Under the pieces are notes generated by a model, which did no database searches, had not been told where the DNA came from, and saw only the letters and a list, made by a program, of their open reading frames with translations. 64,000 nucleotides of DNA, taken from positions 1,712,412-1,776,411 of the forward strand of contig NZ_CP132335.1 of NCBI RefSeq assembly GCF_030758295.1. Direction: 5' to 3'. The DNA comes from Pararhizobium sp. IMCC21322 (GTDB taxonomy: Bacteria > Pseudomonadota > Alphaproteobacteria > Rhizobiales > GCA-2746425). The position numbers were made by a program, and so were the translations under genes. Below, one piece after another: positions 17,066 to 26,519 of the stretch (within the stretch, counting starts at the first letter, position 1; each line of letters begins with the position of its first letter).

Positions 17066-18139
17066 GTGACCAAAAAAACTGCCGAAGCTAAATTCAGTCC
17101 TGAACAAATAAAAACCCTAACCGATTATGCCGACGGTCTCGTTTGGAAGAACCCAAATGTTACGGTTTTGAATTCTGATTCCGAAATTGAATATAATGAA
17201 CTCGTGCAAATTCTGCAGGACATGGTGCTTAAATCGCATCGGCGAGGCAAACTAATACTCCCGAACTTGGAGGCTCACGGCAATGAGACAGTTGCGGTTT
17301 TTTCTGACTACGCGGGCGAGTCTTCGGGCGACCATCACACTTACTCATTCTTAACGTGCGGTTGGAATACCTCTGGCGCTTTTTTGGATAAGATGAGGGA
17401 TATTCGGGCAAAAACGCAGCTTGGTGATAAAGAAATTGCGTTCAAAGACTTTCGCATGGGCCAGATGCAACGCGCCTTGCCTGACTATCTAAAGGCGGCT
17501 GATCTATTGTTACACGGCTTTTTGTTGACGATTGTCGTTGATAAAAAACTGCTTTCGCTATTCGGCCCAAATGAAAAGAATACATTAAAGAAACTGTCAG
17601 AGACCCTAGAAACTGCTGGTTTAGGTGTCTGGAAGCCCGCGAGCGCCGAAAAGTTACTACGAGTGGTTCATAGCACCGCATTTCTAGTCGCACTGCTCGC
17701 TAAATCTGGTCAGAATGTCTTTTGGATGTCAGACAATGACACAATCTGCGCTAACGAAACTCTTCATAACAATGCTTTGGATCTCTTAGGACGGACCGTA
17801 AATACTTATTCCAAGGCGAAAAATTTTTCTAATTTTGGCGGAGCCGCACCATTTAAAGATCGCAACCTCGGGCATCTTGACCTTCTCAGCCTAGCAGACA
17901 TTACAGCCAGTTCGATTGAGCACTATCTCACCCTTAAAAATGAAACGCATCTGAACAATTTTGAAGTAAAAGCTGGCTCTCACTCCGTATTGCAGTGGCT
18001 TGCGCACGACGGGTTATCTCTATCAAAAATGACGATCATCGTACGCCCCGGTAAAGATGGTGGGATCGAGACAGCTAATCTAGAATTCAACCTAATTGAC
18101 GAGCCCGACAACCTTACGGCTATTCCCATCGTGATCTGA
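17066..18139 (+). CDS. Hypothetical protein, DUF3800-like in outline
   Basis: A 357-residue soluble protein. An acidic strand motif VFSDYAGES near residue 80, a later WMSDNDTI and the closing HLDLLSLADITAS resemble the spaced acidic residues of DUF3800 proteins, thought to have an RNase-H-like fold; these occur in defence and mobile regions. GTG 17066 is chosen for the AGAAGG just before it; TTG 17024 would add 14 residues. It stands alone next to insertion-sequence debris. The family call is tentative. Confidence 0.5.
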   Translation: MTKKTAEAKFSPEQIKTLTDYADGLVWKNPNVTVLNSDSEIEYNELVQILQDMVLKSHRRGKLILPNLEAHGNETVAVFSDYAGESSGDHHTYSFLTCGWNTSGAFLDKMRDIRAKTQLGDKEIAFKDFRMGQMQRALPDYLKAADLLLHGFLLTIVVDKKLLSLFGPNEKNTLKKLSETLETAGLGVWKPASAEKLLRVVHSTAFLVALLAKSGQNVFWMSDNDTICANETLHNNALDLLGRTVNTYSKAKNFSNFGGAAPFKDRNLGHLDLLSLADITASSIEHYLTLKNETHLNNFEVKAGSHSVLQWLAHDGLSLSKMTIIVRPGKDGGIETANLEFNLIDEPDNLTAIPIVI

Positions 18140-18711
18140 TACATGTATGTTTGAAAGACTTGGCGTCACGCGATCGATGGCAGATTTGAGTAAATTTTAC
18201 CTTGATCAAATTGGGAGAGGTGAAGCAGAACCGGACGTCGGCAAGGATGTTCTACATAGGCACCTTGTCCGCAGTGTTGACCTTTGAAGCAAGTGCGACG
18301 AATGTCTCTTCTCCGCCCAACTTCGCCGTTTGTTGCGTTGCAATAGGTATGGCCAGAAAATTTCCCTTCTTGGTAAAGACACTTGAATTTAGAAAAGCTC
18401 TATTCCCGATTGGCTTCGCTCATATGGATTTGCAAGAAAACATTAGAGCCCCGTGAACCAAATTTGCGACGGGTCATGACTGCTACGGAAGTGGAAATGA
18501 GCCGAGAAAGAATAAATACCGCAGGCGGCAAGATGTGTGTTGTTAAACAACACCGCTTGGCAAGGGGGCAAGGCCCCCGTTGCATCCCCGGGTTTAGGTT
18601 TGATGGATGTTAATAAACTGAGCCTGAGTCGTGAGCGGCCTTCCGGAGTTGTGTTCGCCTGCTCTGCATTCTAACTTTTTTATGTGTAGAACCGATTGCA
18701 GGAACTGCTTC
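18140..18711. other. Intergenic stretch without a supported gene
   Basis: About 570 bases. Reading frames are short and unconvincing. A GGGGGC/GCCCCC hairpin lies near 18564-18578 without a T-run. Fragments near 18230-18310 weakly resemble the intergenic sequence at 14917-14946. Confidence 0.4.
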
Positions 18712-19074
18712 ATGGATGGATTTGTGGATATTTTTGCTGGCGCTGTTGTTGCTTCATCTGCTGCATTTTTTCTATTTAAACGATTGTACCGGTCCATCGT
18801 AAGGGATTTCGAGATTTCTCAATTGGAGAAAGACGAAAGACTAGCCGGGCAAAGCTTTCGGTATTTAGAAACCCTCTGCCGGGAACTTGCCAACCACATG
18901 ATGACGCGGGATTCCGGTTTTTATTTGAAGACCTATGAAAAGTGGCAGGAAGAAAGGAAGCGGATTGGAGAGCTGTCCGAAAGCGAGATGCAGGATCGTT
19001 TGCGCGTAATATCGTCTGAAATTCCACGTTATGAGGATTTAATGCCCTGGCGTTACGCTGCCCAGACAGCGTAA
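18712..19074 (+). CDS. Short membrane-anchored protein whose C-terminus is an IS66 tail
   Basis: A 120-residue reading frame. Residues 2-22 form one membrane helix (FVDIFAGAVVASSAAFF), followed by a charged helical region. The last 15 or so residues, EDLMPWRYAAQTA, match the C-terminus of IS66 TnpC (compare [13 protein letters not shown] encoded at 20834), and the DNA after the stop matches the IS66 right end. The original gene is therefore probably truncated and closed in frame by the insertion-sequence end. Start at ATG 18712; upstream ATG 18682 is possible. Confidence 0.5.
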   Translation: MDGFVDIFAGAVVASSAAFFLFKRLYRSIVRDFEISQLEKDERLAGQSFRYLETLCRELANHMMTRDSGFYLKTYEKWQEERKRIGELSESEMQDRLRVISSEIPRYEDLMPWRYAAQTA

Positions 19075-19119
19075 CTGTTGTTTCCAATCCCCGAAAGTTG
19101 GGGCTGGCCGGACGCTTTC
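19020..19119 (+). mobile_element. IS66-family right-end remnant (copy A)
   Basis: From the TnpC-like tail through the stop codon to the tip GGCCGGACGCTTTC. The 51 bases after the last TnpC codons align without gaps to 20789-20839 in inverted orientation, 39 of 51 identical. No left end is seen. Confidence 0.7.
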
Positions 19120-19217
19120 TAAAGACGCTGGGTTTGATGAGCCAATCACCCATGCCTCTGTTGAAGCTATAAAAGATGATGTGAACTGGCATCGCGCTCG
19201 CGTGCAGATCGTTCCAC

Positions 19218-19547
19218 TCATTGTTGAGTAGGTGGGTGATGCGGCTCCCATCTGCGCTTGATCCCTTGAGAAGCTAAATAGAGCGAACGCCACGTCGCAT
19301 CGAGTTCGAGTTGTAAATCTATGCACATTGCGAGCTGTTCAATATCTTCGTTCTCGACACCCACACGGCTAACGGCTGTGCGATGATGTTGGCAGTCCTC
19401 ATATATGGCGATTGCAGAGTCAGGGGAAATCCTCACAACATCTGATACATCGAGCCGCCAAGCCTCATAATACCAGTTACGCATCATATTCAGGAACTCT
19501 TGAGCCTGATCTATTTCAAGGTTTTGCTGAGGCATTTGGAAACTCAT
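19218..19547 (-). CDS. Hypothetical protein
   Basis: A 109-residue acidic, helical protein with no recognised family. Features are WYYEAWRLDVSDVVRISPDSAIAIYEDC and a C-terminal Arg/His-rich end. It begins inside the end of the same-strand gene at 19785 (32-base overlap), so the two form one unit. Confidence 0.5.
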   Translation of the reverse strand: MSFQMPQQNLEIDQAQEFLNMMRNWYYEAWRLDVSDVVRISPDSAIAIYEDCQHHRTAVSRVGVENEDIEQLAMCIDLQLELDATWRSLYLASQGIKRRWEPHHPPTQQ

Positions 19548-19785
19548 CAAACTGCGGGAATGGATATTGAAAATTGCCGGTTTTATGTCGCCGCGCGATC
19601 AGCTCTTGGATAAATTCGCTCGTACATTGGGCAAGTCTTAGGCCGCTTTGATCCTTCAATTCCTGAGCTTGAGCGAGAATTTCCGCATCATCGGCAACCT
19701 CTTTAGAGAAGTTATCCGCGCTCAGAACGCTATCTGACGATGCATGCATTTTGTCGAGGAGAAGTTTCATATCTCGGTCATTCAT
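19516..19785 (-). CDS. Hypothetical protein
   Basis: An 89-residue acidic protein (MNDRDMKLLLDKMHASSD at its start), helical, no recognised family. ATG 19785 has GGA about ten bases upstream; an earlier start at 19815 is possible. It precedes and overlaps the gene ending at 19218. Confidence 0.5.
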   Translation of the reverse strand: MNDRDMKLLLDKMHASSDSVLSADNFSKEVADDAEILAQAQELKDQSGLRLAQCTSEFIQELIARRHKTGNFQYPFPQFDEFPNASAKP

Positions 19786-20029
19786 CGAGTTTTTTCCAAT
19801 GCTGTAGACACTCAAAAAGTGTCCTCAACCATATAGGCAATCCCTTCAAAGGTGAATCCCTTGTAGCCGAATTGCTTTGAAATAAATCGCACCGGCCTAC
19901 GCCATTTTAAAGCCCGTTCAGAGGGTTTGATGTTTTTGTTGCCTTTTTGGCATGTGAAGGAGTGGGCCTGACGATTGCGCCATTAGTCATATTCGCCGAC
20001 GAAATCTCGGCCTACACCTTCAAATAGCT

Positions 20030-20461
20030 TTAATTCGATTTCAATTTCCCCGGCGTGGTTTGCAACTTTCCCTTGGCAGTGGGACGCGTAGGGGTAACCG
20101 GCGCTATGGCTCGATCAGAAGGAGCGGTCAGGGTGGGTTTTTGAAAACCAACTGGCCTTTTGGAATATGGGTATTTGGTGCAAGATCCACCTGCCACGCA
20201 TTCAATGCAATATTGTAATTCTCCAGAACAACAATACTGATTGTTAGACCAAACTTTGTCTACGTCAGAGGGATATTTGTCTTTGTCCACCGATGCTTGG
20301 CATAACGCGAGTACTAGAATCTCAGGGATACCATCTATTTTATTATCTGTCGCCGATACGGGCGACATCGATAGCATCGTGAATAAGGCCACCACAGCCA
20401 GTTTGGCTGCGCAGTTGAGCCGCGTTGCTATTGTTTGATCTAACTTAAAAACATTTTTCAT
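20030..20461 (-). CDS. Exported Cys-rich hypothetical protein
   Basis: A 143-residue protein. A long signal peptide (hydrophobic part about residues 20-36, cleavage near PVSA) is followed by a segment with six Cys in about 50 residues (including NQYCCSGELQYCIECVAGGSC), fitting two or three disulphides, and a Pro/Thr/Lys-rich tail. ATG 20461 is preferred for the GGAG six bases before it. No family is recognised. Confidence 0.6.
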   Translation of the reverse strand: MKNVFKLDQTIATRLNCAAKLAVVALFTMLSMSPVSATDNKIDGIPEILVLALCQASVDKDKYPSDVDKVWSNNQYCCSGELQYCIECVAGGSCTKYPYSKRPVGFQKPTLTAPSDRAIAPVTPTRPTAKGKLQTTPGKLKSN

Positions 20462-20583
20462 TTGCTTCTCCAATAGACACTGTTTGAACCAGAAAACCTG
20501 CTAAATCAGGCTCTAAGAGCCCGATCTGAAAGTTGTTGAGTGATACCAGTGGGATGTGATTCCGTCGGATTGACAAAGATTCG

Positions 20584-20788
20584 ATGGAGGCCACTGTGTC
20601 CTGGACTGATATCACCCGCACCGAGCATAACCGCAATTCCGAGCGCCATCCAACCGATTTGACGAACGCCGAGTGGGCTGTGGCGTTACCATTGGTCCCA
20701 CCCTCGCGGCCAGGTGGCCGACCCCGCACGAGCGATATGCGGGAAGTGATGAACGCAATTCTCTACATTGCTGGCAGCGGTATCGATT
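20584..20788 (+). pseudogene. IS5-family transposase, N-terminal fragment
   Basis: Sixty-eight codons reading HPTDLTNAEWAVALPLVPP and GGRPRTSDMREVMNAILYIA, the start of IS5/IS427-group transposases. It stops at the tip of the IS66 remnant at 20789, which interrupts it; the catalytic part is missing. Confidence 0.8.
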
Positions 20789-21137
20789 GAAAGCGTCCAG
20801 CCATTCTGATCTTTGCGGTATTGGAAGCGTCAGTTACGCTGTGTCGGCAACATAAAGCCAAGGCATTAACTCGTCCAGCTTGGTGATCTTGTGATCTGCG
20901 ATACGGCTGAGAACATCTGTCAGCCAATCCTGCGGATCGACTCCGTTGAGCTTGGCAGTCTCAATCAGTGTAAAGGCAATGGCCATGGCTTTGCCACCAC
21001 GCTGTGAACCAGCGAACATCCAATTCTTGCGCCCGATGGCCACTGGCTTCATTGCGCGTTCGCAAGTGTTGTTGTCCAATTCCAGAAAACCATTGTCGAG
21101 ATAGGGGCGGGTTTTTGGCATCCGGGCGAGCGCATAG
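20789..21137 (-). mobile_element. IS66-family right-end remnant (copy B)
   Basis: Holds the C-terminal part of TnpC, stop codon at 20834, and the terminal tip at 20789 (GAAAGCGTCCAGCC inward). Typical residues are [30 protein letters not shown] and KLDELMPWL. The upstream part of tnpC is lost at the junction with an IS3 fragment near 21137. Confidence 0.85.
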
Positions 21138-21653
21138 CTTCCACGCCACGACATAGCGCGAGAAGTCATCAAGAATGGTCGATAGGTAATACCAGCCCCA
21201 CCCAACGATCTTGATGTAGGTGAAGTCCGTCTGCCACATCTGGTTGATGGCAGTGGTTTTATCGCGGAACTCATCGGCAGCTTTGATCACAATGAATGCT
21301 GGGCTGGTGATGAGATCGAGCGCCTTCAGTAGCCTGTAAACACTGGCCTCTGATACAAAATAGCGTTGTGTATCTGTGAACCGTACCGCCAACTCACGCG
21401 GTGACAGCTCCGGTTCCTCCAGTGCCAGATCAACGATCTGCTGCCGAACATCATCTGGAATACGGTTCCAGACATGTAAAGGCTTGGGAGAACGATCCTC
21501 CAAGGCTTCGACACCACCCAACAGATACTTATCGTACCAGCGGTAAAACGTGGTGCGGGGAATACCCAACTTGTCGATGGTTCGTTTCGTGGGAAGATGC
21601 GACTGTTCGACCAGCCTGATGATCTCAAGCTTCTCGGATGCGGGATACCTCAT
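21138..21653 (-). pseudogene. IS3-family orfB, 5' fragment
   Basis: About 170 codons: an N-terminal helix-turn-helix (SEKLEIIRLVEQSHLPTKRT) and the beginning of the DDE domain ([34 protein letters not shown]). The frame then runs into IS66 sequence near 21137, so the remaining catalytic residues are absent. ATG 21653 overlaps the orfA stop (ATGA). Confidence 0.8.
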
Positions 21654-22024
21654 TCGATATCCTCCCCATCCCCGAGCATGCTTTTTTTGAGCAGGCGCAG
21701 TTCAAGCGTTTGCTCAGCGACAACCTCTTTCAGATCACGCGTTTCACGACGTAAGCCCTGAACTTCGCCAGTGCTGGCCTCGCGTGCCGTATCGCCAGCC
21801 AGACGCTTCTTGCCGGCTTCCATGAATTCCTTTGACCAGCTGTAATACTGGCTCTGCGCAATACCTTATTGCCGGCACAACTCAGCAATCGTGTCCTCAC
21901 CGCGTAAACCGGCCAGCACGATGCGTATTTTGTCTTCAGATGAATACCGCTTACGCGTCTTGCGGCGGATGTCCTTTACCGTGCGATCAGCGGCATCGGT
22001 GTGACGTTCGGGTGTATGTCTCAT
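21650..22024 (-). pseudogene. IS3-family orfA with internal stop
   Basis: A 125-codon frame with GGAG before its ATG. It encodes an IS3-type helix-turn-helix (KRYSSEDKIRIVLAGLRGEDTIAELC) and the leucine-rich end. Codon 53 (21866-21868) is TAA where relatives have Glu or Arg (C-R-Q-stop-G-I-A-Q). The protein cannot be made in full. The DNA from 22025 to 22568 shows no gene. Confidence 0.8.
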
Positions 22025-22568
22025 TCTTCACTCCTAGGTGGTGAAGATGAGCCAAAAACTCTCCCTTATGCAATCAACCTACTTTGTTCCATTGGCGCTG
22101 ACGGGGAACAAGATTCCTGGTCATTTGGAAGCTGGCATGCGCGCAAGCGTGATGATCAAATAACCAAAACTATTTTTATCAAAACATACTTTCAGACAAA
22201 GCTAGGGGTGGAATGGGCCTACTTTAGAGTTGGCCCATTTTCGTGCCGAAGCCTAGAATAACATTTAGTTTCAATTCGACCCCATGGCCGACACTTGGCC
22301 CAAGTTTCCATTGATCAAATTACGGGCACGGCTGCTTTATGTCGCTCAGCATACGTCGACCACGATTCGGCCAACGCCCGCTTCTCACCCAAACGGTCCA
22401 TACGGTTTCCGGCCCTTAGCCGACTTTCAGACGGGACGACATCAACAACAAATTTGAGGTCAGTGCGAACCTCCACCTCAGTTGAAACACACAGCCGATG
22501 ATAGGCTGAATGAACTCAAAACGTGAATGAATAGTGACAATCTTTGCCAAATGTGGTCAGACCGTGGA

Positions 22569-23207
22569 ATGGATTTTCTGGAACGCTTTGTAACACTTTG
22601 GGTAGTAATTGATCCCATTGGCACAATACCCGTATTTATCGCAGTAACGGCTGGCATGGCGTCAGATGCGCGTCGAGCGACCGCTTTGCTTGCGACAATT
22701 GCGAGCATCGGCGTTCTGCTGTTTTTTCTGGTGTTTGGGCAGATTTTGATCGATGCGTTGGGGATCAGCCTCTTGTCCTTCCAAGTGGCTGGTGGCATCA
22801 TTTTGTTTCTGTTTGCGTTGACCATGATTTTTGGAGAATCAAAGCCAGATTCGGACAAACGTTCAGTCGAATCTGGTATTGAGACAGCCGGCGACAGCCG
22901 TCCCTCACCTGCGATTTTCCCGCTTGCAGTTCCTTCACTCGCTTCGCCCGGTGCGATGCTCGCCATTGTGCTTCTGACAGACAACAACCAATTCGCGATA
23001 ACAGACCAGGTTTTAACTGGGGTCGTGATGATCGGTATTCTCGGGATTGCCTTTGTCTTCATGCTTCTTGCAGACCCGATCATTAGGCTGATTGGAAATT
23101 CAGGCGCGGCCATCATCAGTCGGGTGATGGGAATGATATTGGCTTCCGTCGCTGCAGACGCGGTTCTGTCGGCGATTGTGGAAATCGTTCAAACTGGCTC
23201 CCTGTAG
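22569..23207 (+). CDS. MarC-family inner-membrane protein
   Basis: A 212-residue protein with six membrane helices. It starts DFLERFVTLWVVIDPIGTIPVF, the typical MarC N-terminus, and contains a second conserved part (FPLAVPSLASPGAMLAIVLL). ATG 22569 matches the family start; ATG 22527 would add 14 residues. MarC proteins were once linked to multiple drug resistance but their transport role is unproven. It stands alone. Confidence 0.85.
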   Translation: MDFLERFVTLWVVIDPIGTIPVFIAVTAGMASDARRATALLATIASIGVLLFFLVFGQILIDALGISLLSFQVAGGIILFLFALTMIFGESKPDSDKRSVESGIETAGDSRPSPAIFPLAVPSLASPGAMLAIVLLTDNNQFAITDQVLTGVVMIGILGIAFVFMLLADPIIRLIGNSGAAIISRVMGMILASVAADAVLSAIVEIVQTGSL

Positions 23208-23926
23208 GGTCTTGTCAGAGGAGCTCTCAACGCGTGTCAAAAGCCACACAAGTTTGGTTTACCCAACGCGCAATTAACGCCAATCGATTAATGACTAATC
23301 GCGTAATTGCTTGAAATTTGATCGGCTTAGGAAAGCACATTGCTGGCCAAACCGGTTAAAAGAAGACGGCGTGGATTGATGAGAATTTCTGCAATGCGCC
23401 CGTCGATCTAAATTGGTCCATTGCACGTTCTCATCGTCGAAAATGAAAATGTGAATTTTCGTCCTGATTGTTTTCGTATTTTCCAGTCTCATGCTTGAGG
23501 CTAATTCCAAGATCACGCAGAGCCGGACTTCCACAGCATTTTACTTCATACTTTCAATGCAGCGCGGCGATCTCGCCGTTTGGAAACATAGCTTTCCAGC
23601 GTCAGTTTGAGTGGGGCCCTGCCTGATGGTGCCAGGTTTCCTTCGTTAATATCGGCCCAAGACCGTTTCACCAAAAACGATTGTTTCGTGACAGATGTCG
23701 ATGCCGCGTTCATGCGGAATGCCTCCGACCTGCTGCAGAGTGAGCGGAAATTGGATGTAATACATGATCGCAAGTTTGATGATTTCGGGCAAAGCACTGA
23801 AATGCTTGAAAGCGTTTCTCGTTGTTATGGTGAAAAACTACCGAGGCTTGTTATTTACGACAGGCTCAGCTGACAAGACCTTACAAAGGTCCGGTAAAAT
23901 CGAGCGATGGCGAATAGGAAAAATCT
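23208..23926. other. Intergenic stretch without a supported gene
   Basis: About 720 bases. Both strands carry reading frames of 80-90 codons around 23546-23873, but neither shows a ribosome site or family signal. It may be a decayed gene. Confidence 0.4.
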
Positions 23927-25267
23927 ATGACAATAACCAAGCGTAACGCTTTGAAGCTGGGCATTGCTTCGTTTCTGGTAAACCTTGCGGGTAACACAGC
24001 AGCGAAAGAAACGGTCGGCACAAAAGTTATCGTTGTCGGCGCTGGCATTGCGGGGCTAGCCGCAGCACAACAACTTCAATCTCAAGGTGCGACCGTGATT
24101 GTCCTTGAGGCGGGGGACTATATAGGCGGACGCATTCGTACTGATATGTCTTTGGGAGCGCCATTTGAATTTGGGGCTGGGTGGATTCATGGGCCAGACG
24201 AAAAAAATCCGATCAAGCGGCTTGCAGACCGTGTTGGTGCAAACACCTTTGTCACCAATGATGACAGTCTTGAAGTTTTTGATACGCAGGGCCAGCCACT
24301 GAAAGGCGAAGATTATGACCGCATGGACAGAATGTATGACCGGTTGCAACGCAAGCTCTATCTGCGGGGGCGCCGTAGGGACAAGCGCAGCATTTACGAG
24401 GCGATCACGGAAATAGAGCCTGAGTTGTTGAATGATCCATTAGGGCGTTGGATGTTGTCAGCTTATATCGAATTTGACATAGGAGCGGGCATCGAAGACA
24501 TCTCTGCCGCCAACGCCTTTTCAGACACATCGTTTGATGGTGATGACGTCATTTTCACTGATGGGTATGATGCCATTCTAGCCCCATTGTCCGATGGAAT
24601 TGATGTCCGCCTGAACTCCACTGTGTTCCAAATTTCTTATGGCAAAGATGGCGTTGAGGTTAACGGTATTGAGGCGGATTACGTTGTCTGCGCCGTGCCA
24701 TTGGGTGTTCTAAAGGCAGGCACAATTGCGTTTGATCCGGCGCTCCCAAGCGCTGTTCAAGACGCAGTGAATGAGATTGGTTTTGGCACTGTCACTAAAA
24801 TTGCGCTGAAGTTCGATAAGCCGTTTTGGAATGTTGAGACCCAGTATTTTGGCGTCATGACTGAGCCAAAGGGACGTTGGAACTATTGGCTAAATTATCG
24901 CAAATTCAGCAATGAGAATGTCCTTCTTGGTCTGTCGTTTGGCCAATACGCTCCTGTCGCCGACAAAATGAGCCAAGATGATATGACCAAAGATGCGATG
25001 GAGGTACTCCAATCTGTCTGGGGCGAAGCTGTGACTGCACCTAACGCGGTATTGACCACGCATTGGTCCCAACATCCAAATTTCAAAGGGGCCTATTCCT
25101 ACCCGCAAGCAGGTGGTTCTATTGCGCAATATGAGAGATTTGAAAAACCAATAGGCAATCGTCTCTTTATGGCGGGCGAACATACGGTCTTCAACTATCA
25201 TAGCACCACTCATGGTGCCTTGATGTCTGGTCGCCGAGCTGCGAAGGCAATAGCAAGTCTTTGGTGA
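23927..25267 (+). CDS. Exported flavin amine oxidase
   Basis: A 446-residue protein. Residues 1-25 look like a signal peptide, with no twin Arg (only KR). The FAD dinucleotide motif VVGAGIAGLAAA is at about 36-47, followed by EAGDYIGGRI and the C-terminal FAD segment FMAGEHTVFNYHSTTHGALMSGRRAA. It fits monoamine/polyamine oxidases of the amino-oxidase family, which oxidise amines to aldehydes with release of peroxide. A FAD enzyme exported unfolded would be odd, so the N-terminus may be a membrane anchor or a degenerate Tat signal. Confidence 0.85.
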   Translation: MTITKRNALKLGIASFLVNLAGNTAAKETVGTKVIVVGAGIAGLAAAQQLQSQGATVIVLEAGDYIGGRIRTDMSLGAPFEFGAGWIHGPDEKNPIKRLADRVGANTFVTNDDSLEVFDTQGQPLKGEDYDRMDRMYDRLQRKLYLRGRRRDKRSIYEAITEIEPELLNDPLGRWMLSAYIEFDIGAGIEDISAANAFSDTSFDGDDVIFTDGYDAILAPLSDGIDVRLNSTVFQISYGKDGVEVNGIEADYVVCAVPLGVLKAGTIAFDPALPSAVQDAVNEIGFGTVTKIALKFDKPFWNVETQYFGVMTEPKGRWNYWLNYRKFSNENVLLGLSFGQYAPVADKMSQDDMTKDAMEVLQSVWGEAVTAPNAVLTTHWSQHPNFKGAYSYPQAGGSIAQYERFEKPIGNRLFMAGEHTVFNYHSTTHGALMSGRRAAKAIASLW

Positions 25268-25375
25268 AAAAAGGCGGGGACATTATTGCTGAGACAGTAG
25301 CTTTTTCCGCCAAGCGAAGTTAGCGTCTTTAGCGGTGGTGGTGCCGCGTTGAAGATATTTAGGTCTGGGTAGCAA

Positions 25376-25840
25376 ATGGAATCTCTGACTTCAACGGCCA
25401 GCATTGCTCAAGAAATTCAACTTTCCATCGGCCCTGTTTTTCTTTTAACTGCCATCGCGGGCATGCTTACTGTGTTAACCGGTCGCCTGACCCGGGCCGT
25501 TGACCGCGCGAACGCGGTTTCATCAGCACCACATTTGGATGACGAACAATCGGGCGTTTTGAGCGACCACGAAACTTTTACTTTGCTGCACCGCATCCGG
25601 CTTATCGAATGGGCTATACGGCTCAATGTTAGTGCCGCTTTGTTCATTTGCCTGGTTGTTGTCGCCCTGTTTACGGGTGACTACGTTGAACAAAACTTAT
25701 CATCAGCAATTGCCGGGCTGTTCATATTTGCCATGGTGTTGCTGATTGTGGGATTGCTGTTATTTCTGCAGGAGGTGCGCCTATCTGCCCAACAGACCCG
25801 GAGAGATATCGAAATTCTACTTAAGGTCAAAAGTAAATAA
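25376..25840 (+). CDS. DUF2721-family membrane protein
   Basis: A 154-residue protein with three membrane helices (about 18-36, 85-105, 112-135). The conserved family segment GMLTVLTGRLTRAVDRA follows the first helix. The C-terminus is basic. The family has no known function. It follows the amine oxidase by 108 bases on the same strand. Confidence 0.8.
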   Translation: MESLTSTASIAQEIQLSIGPVFLLTAIAGMLTVLTGRLTRAVDRANAVSSAPHLDDEQSGVLSDHETFTLLHRIRLIEWAIRLNVSAALFICLVVVALFTGDYVEQNLSSAIAGLFIFAMVLLIVGLLLFLQEVRLSAQQTRRDIEILLKVKSK

Positions 25841-26053
25841 CTTGCGAACAGGCATTGGTGTTCCACAGGCGCTGACGTCAAACAAACCAAGCATCGCTGC
25901 TGCCCAAAAATGTAGTTTGCTGATCACGGATGCTAAAGTCCGAATAGCGAAAGGCGCATTGTGGCGATGGCGCAGCTATCCAACATCTACGATCAGAACT
26001 CGGTCTCTCGCCATCTCACACTTCAACAGACCACCCAAACTCACGCCTGAAAC

Positions 26054-26188
26054 AAGCGCATCCTAAAGCTGTACCTGCTCCGATTACGTGGACCCTGCGG
26101 TATTCGAGATGAATTCCACCTCGCTGCAACAGCCCAGAACCTCAGAAAACTAGCAAAACTGATCCCAGTTCAAAGCCAAACCCTGTAA
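26054..26188 (+). pseudogene. IS1182-like transposase, C-terminal remnant
   Basis: Forty-four codons ending RGPCGIRDEFHLAATAQNL and RKLAKLIP, the usual C-terminus of IS1182/IS5-related transposases. An in-frame stop lies immediately upstream at 26048, so only the tail is left. Confidence 0.6.
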
Positions 26189-26250
26189 ACAGAGCAAAAG
26201 CCAATGACATGCTGGACTTGCCCCGCTTTGATTCCGCATCCAGTTCTCGT

Positions 26251-26519
26251 TTATGCTACTTTTTGTTCGAATGCGATGGGGGGGTTGCCTCCTAATGTTG
26301 AGTGGCGGCGGCGTGGATTGTAGAAGCCGTTGATATATTCGAAGATCGCAATCTCGGCTTGGCGCCGCGTGTGCAATGTCCGGCGCCAGATCAATTCGGC
26401 CTTGATGGTTTTGAAGAAGGTTTCGACAACGGCGTTATCATAACAGTTTCCCTTGCCGCTCATTGAGACCTCGAAGCCGTGTTTGCGCAACTGCTTTTGA
26501 TAATCATGCGAACAATATT
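26251..26519 (-). pseudogene. IS3-family orfB, C-terminal fragment
   Basis: About 88 codons with the last DDE residues: SMSGKGNCYDNAVVETFFKT (the catalytic Glu) and FYNPRRRHSTLGGNPPIAFE. It is cut exactly at the IS30 terminal repeat at 26520; sequence beyond the IS30 element does not continue it, so the other half was deleted. Confidence 0.85.

Noticed and set aside
14917-18300. Further copies of the 36-bp repeat near 14917 and 18268
   Set aside because: Only short blocks match (for example TCCGCAG), too little to call a repeat copy.
18564-18578. GGGGGC/GCCCCC hairpin as terminator
   Set aside because: No T-run and no gene ends nearby; likely chance GC pairing.
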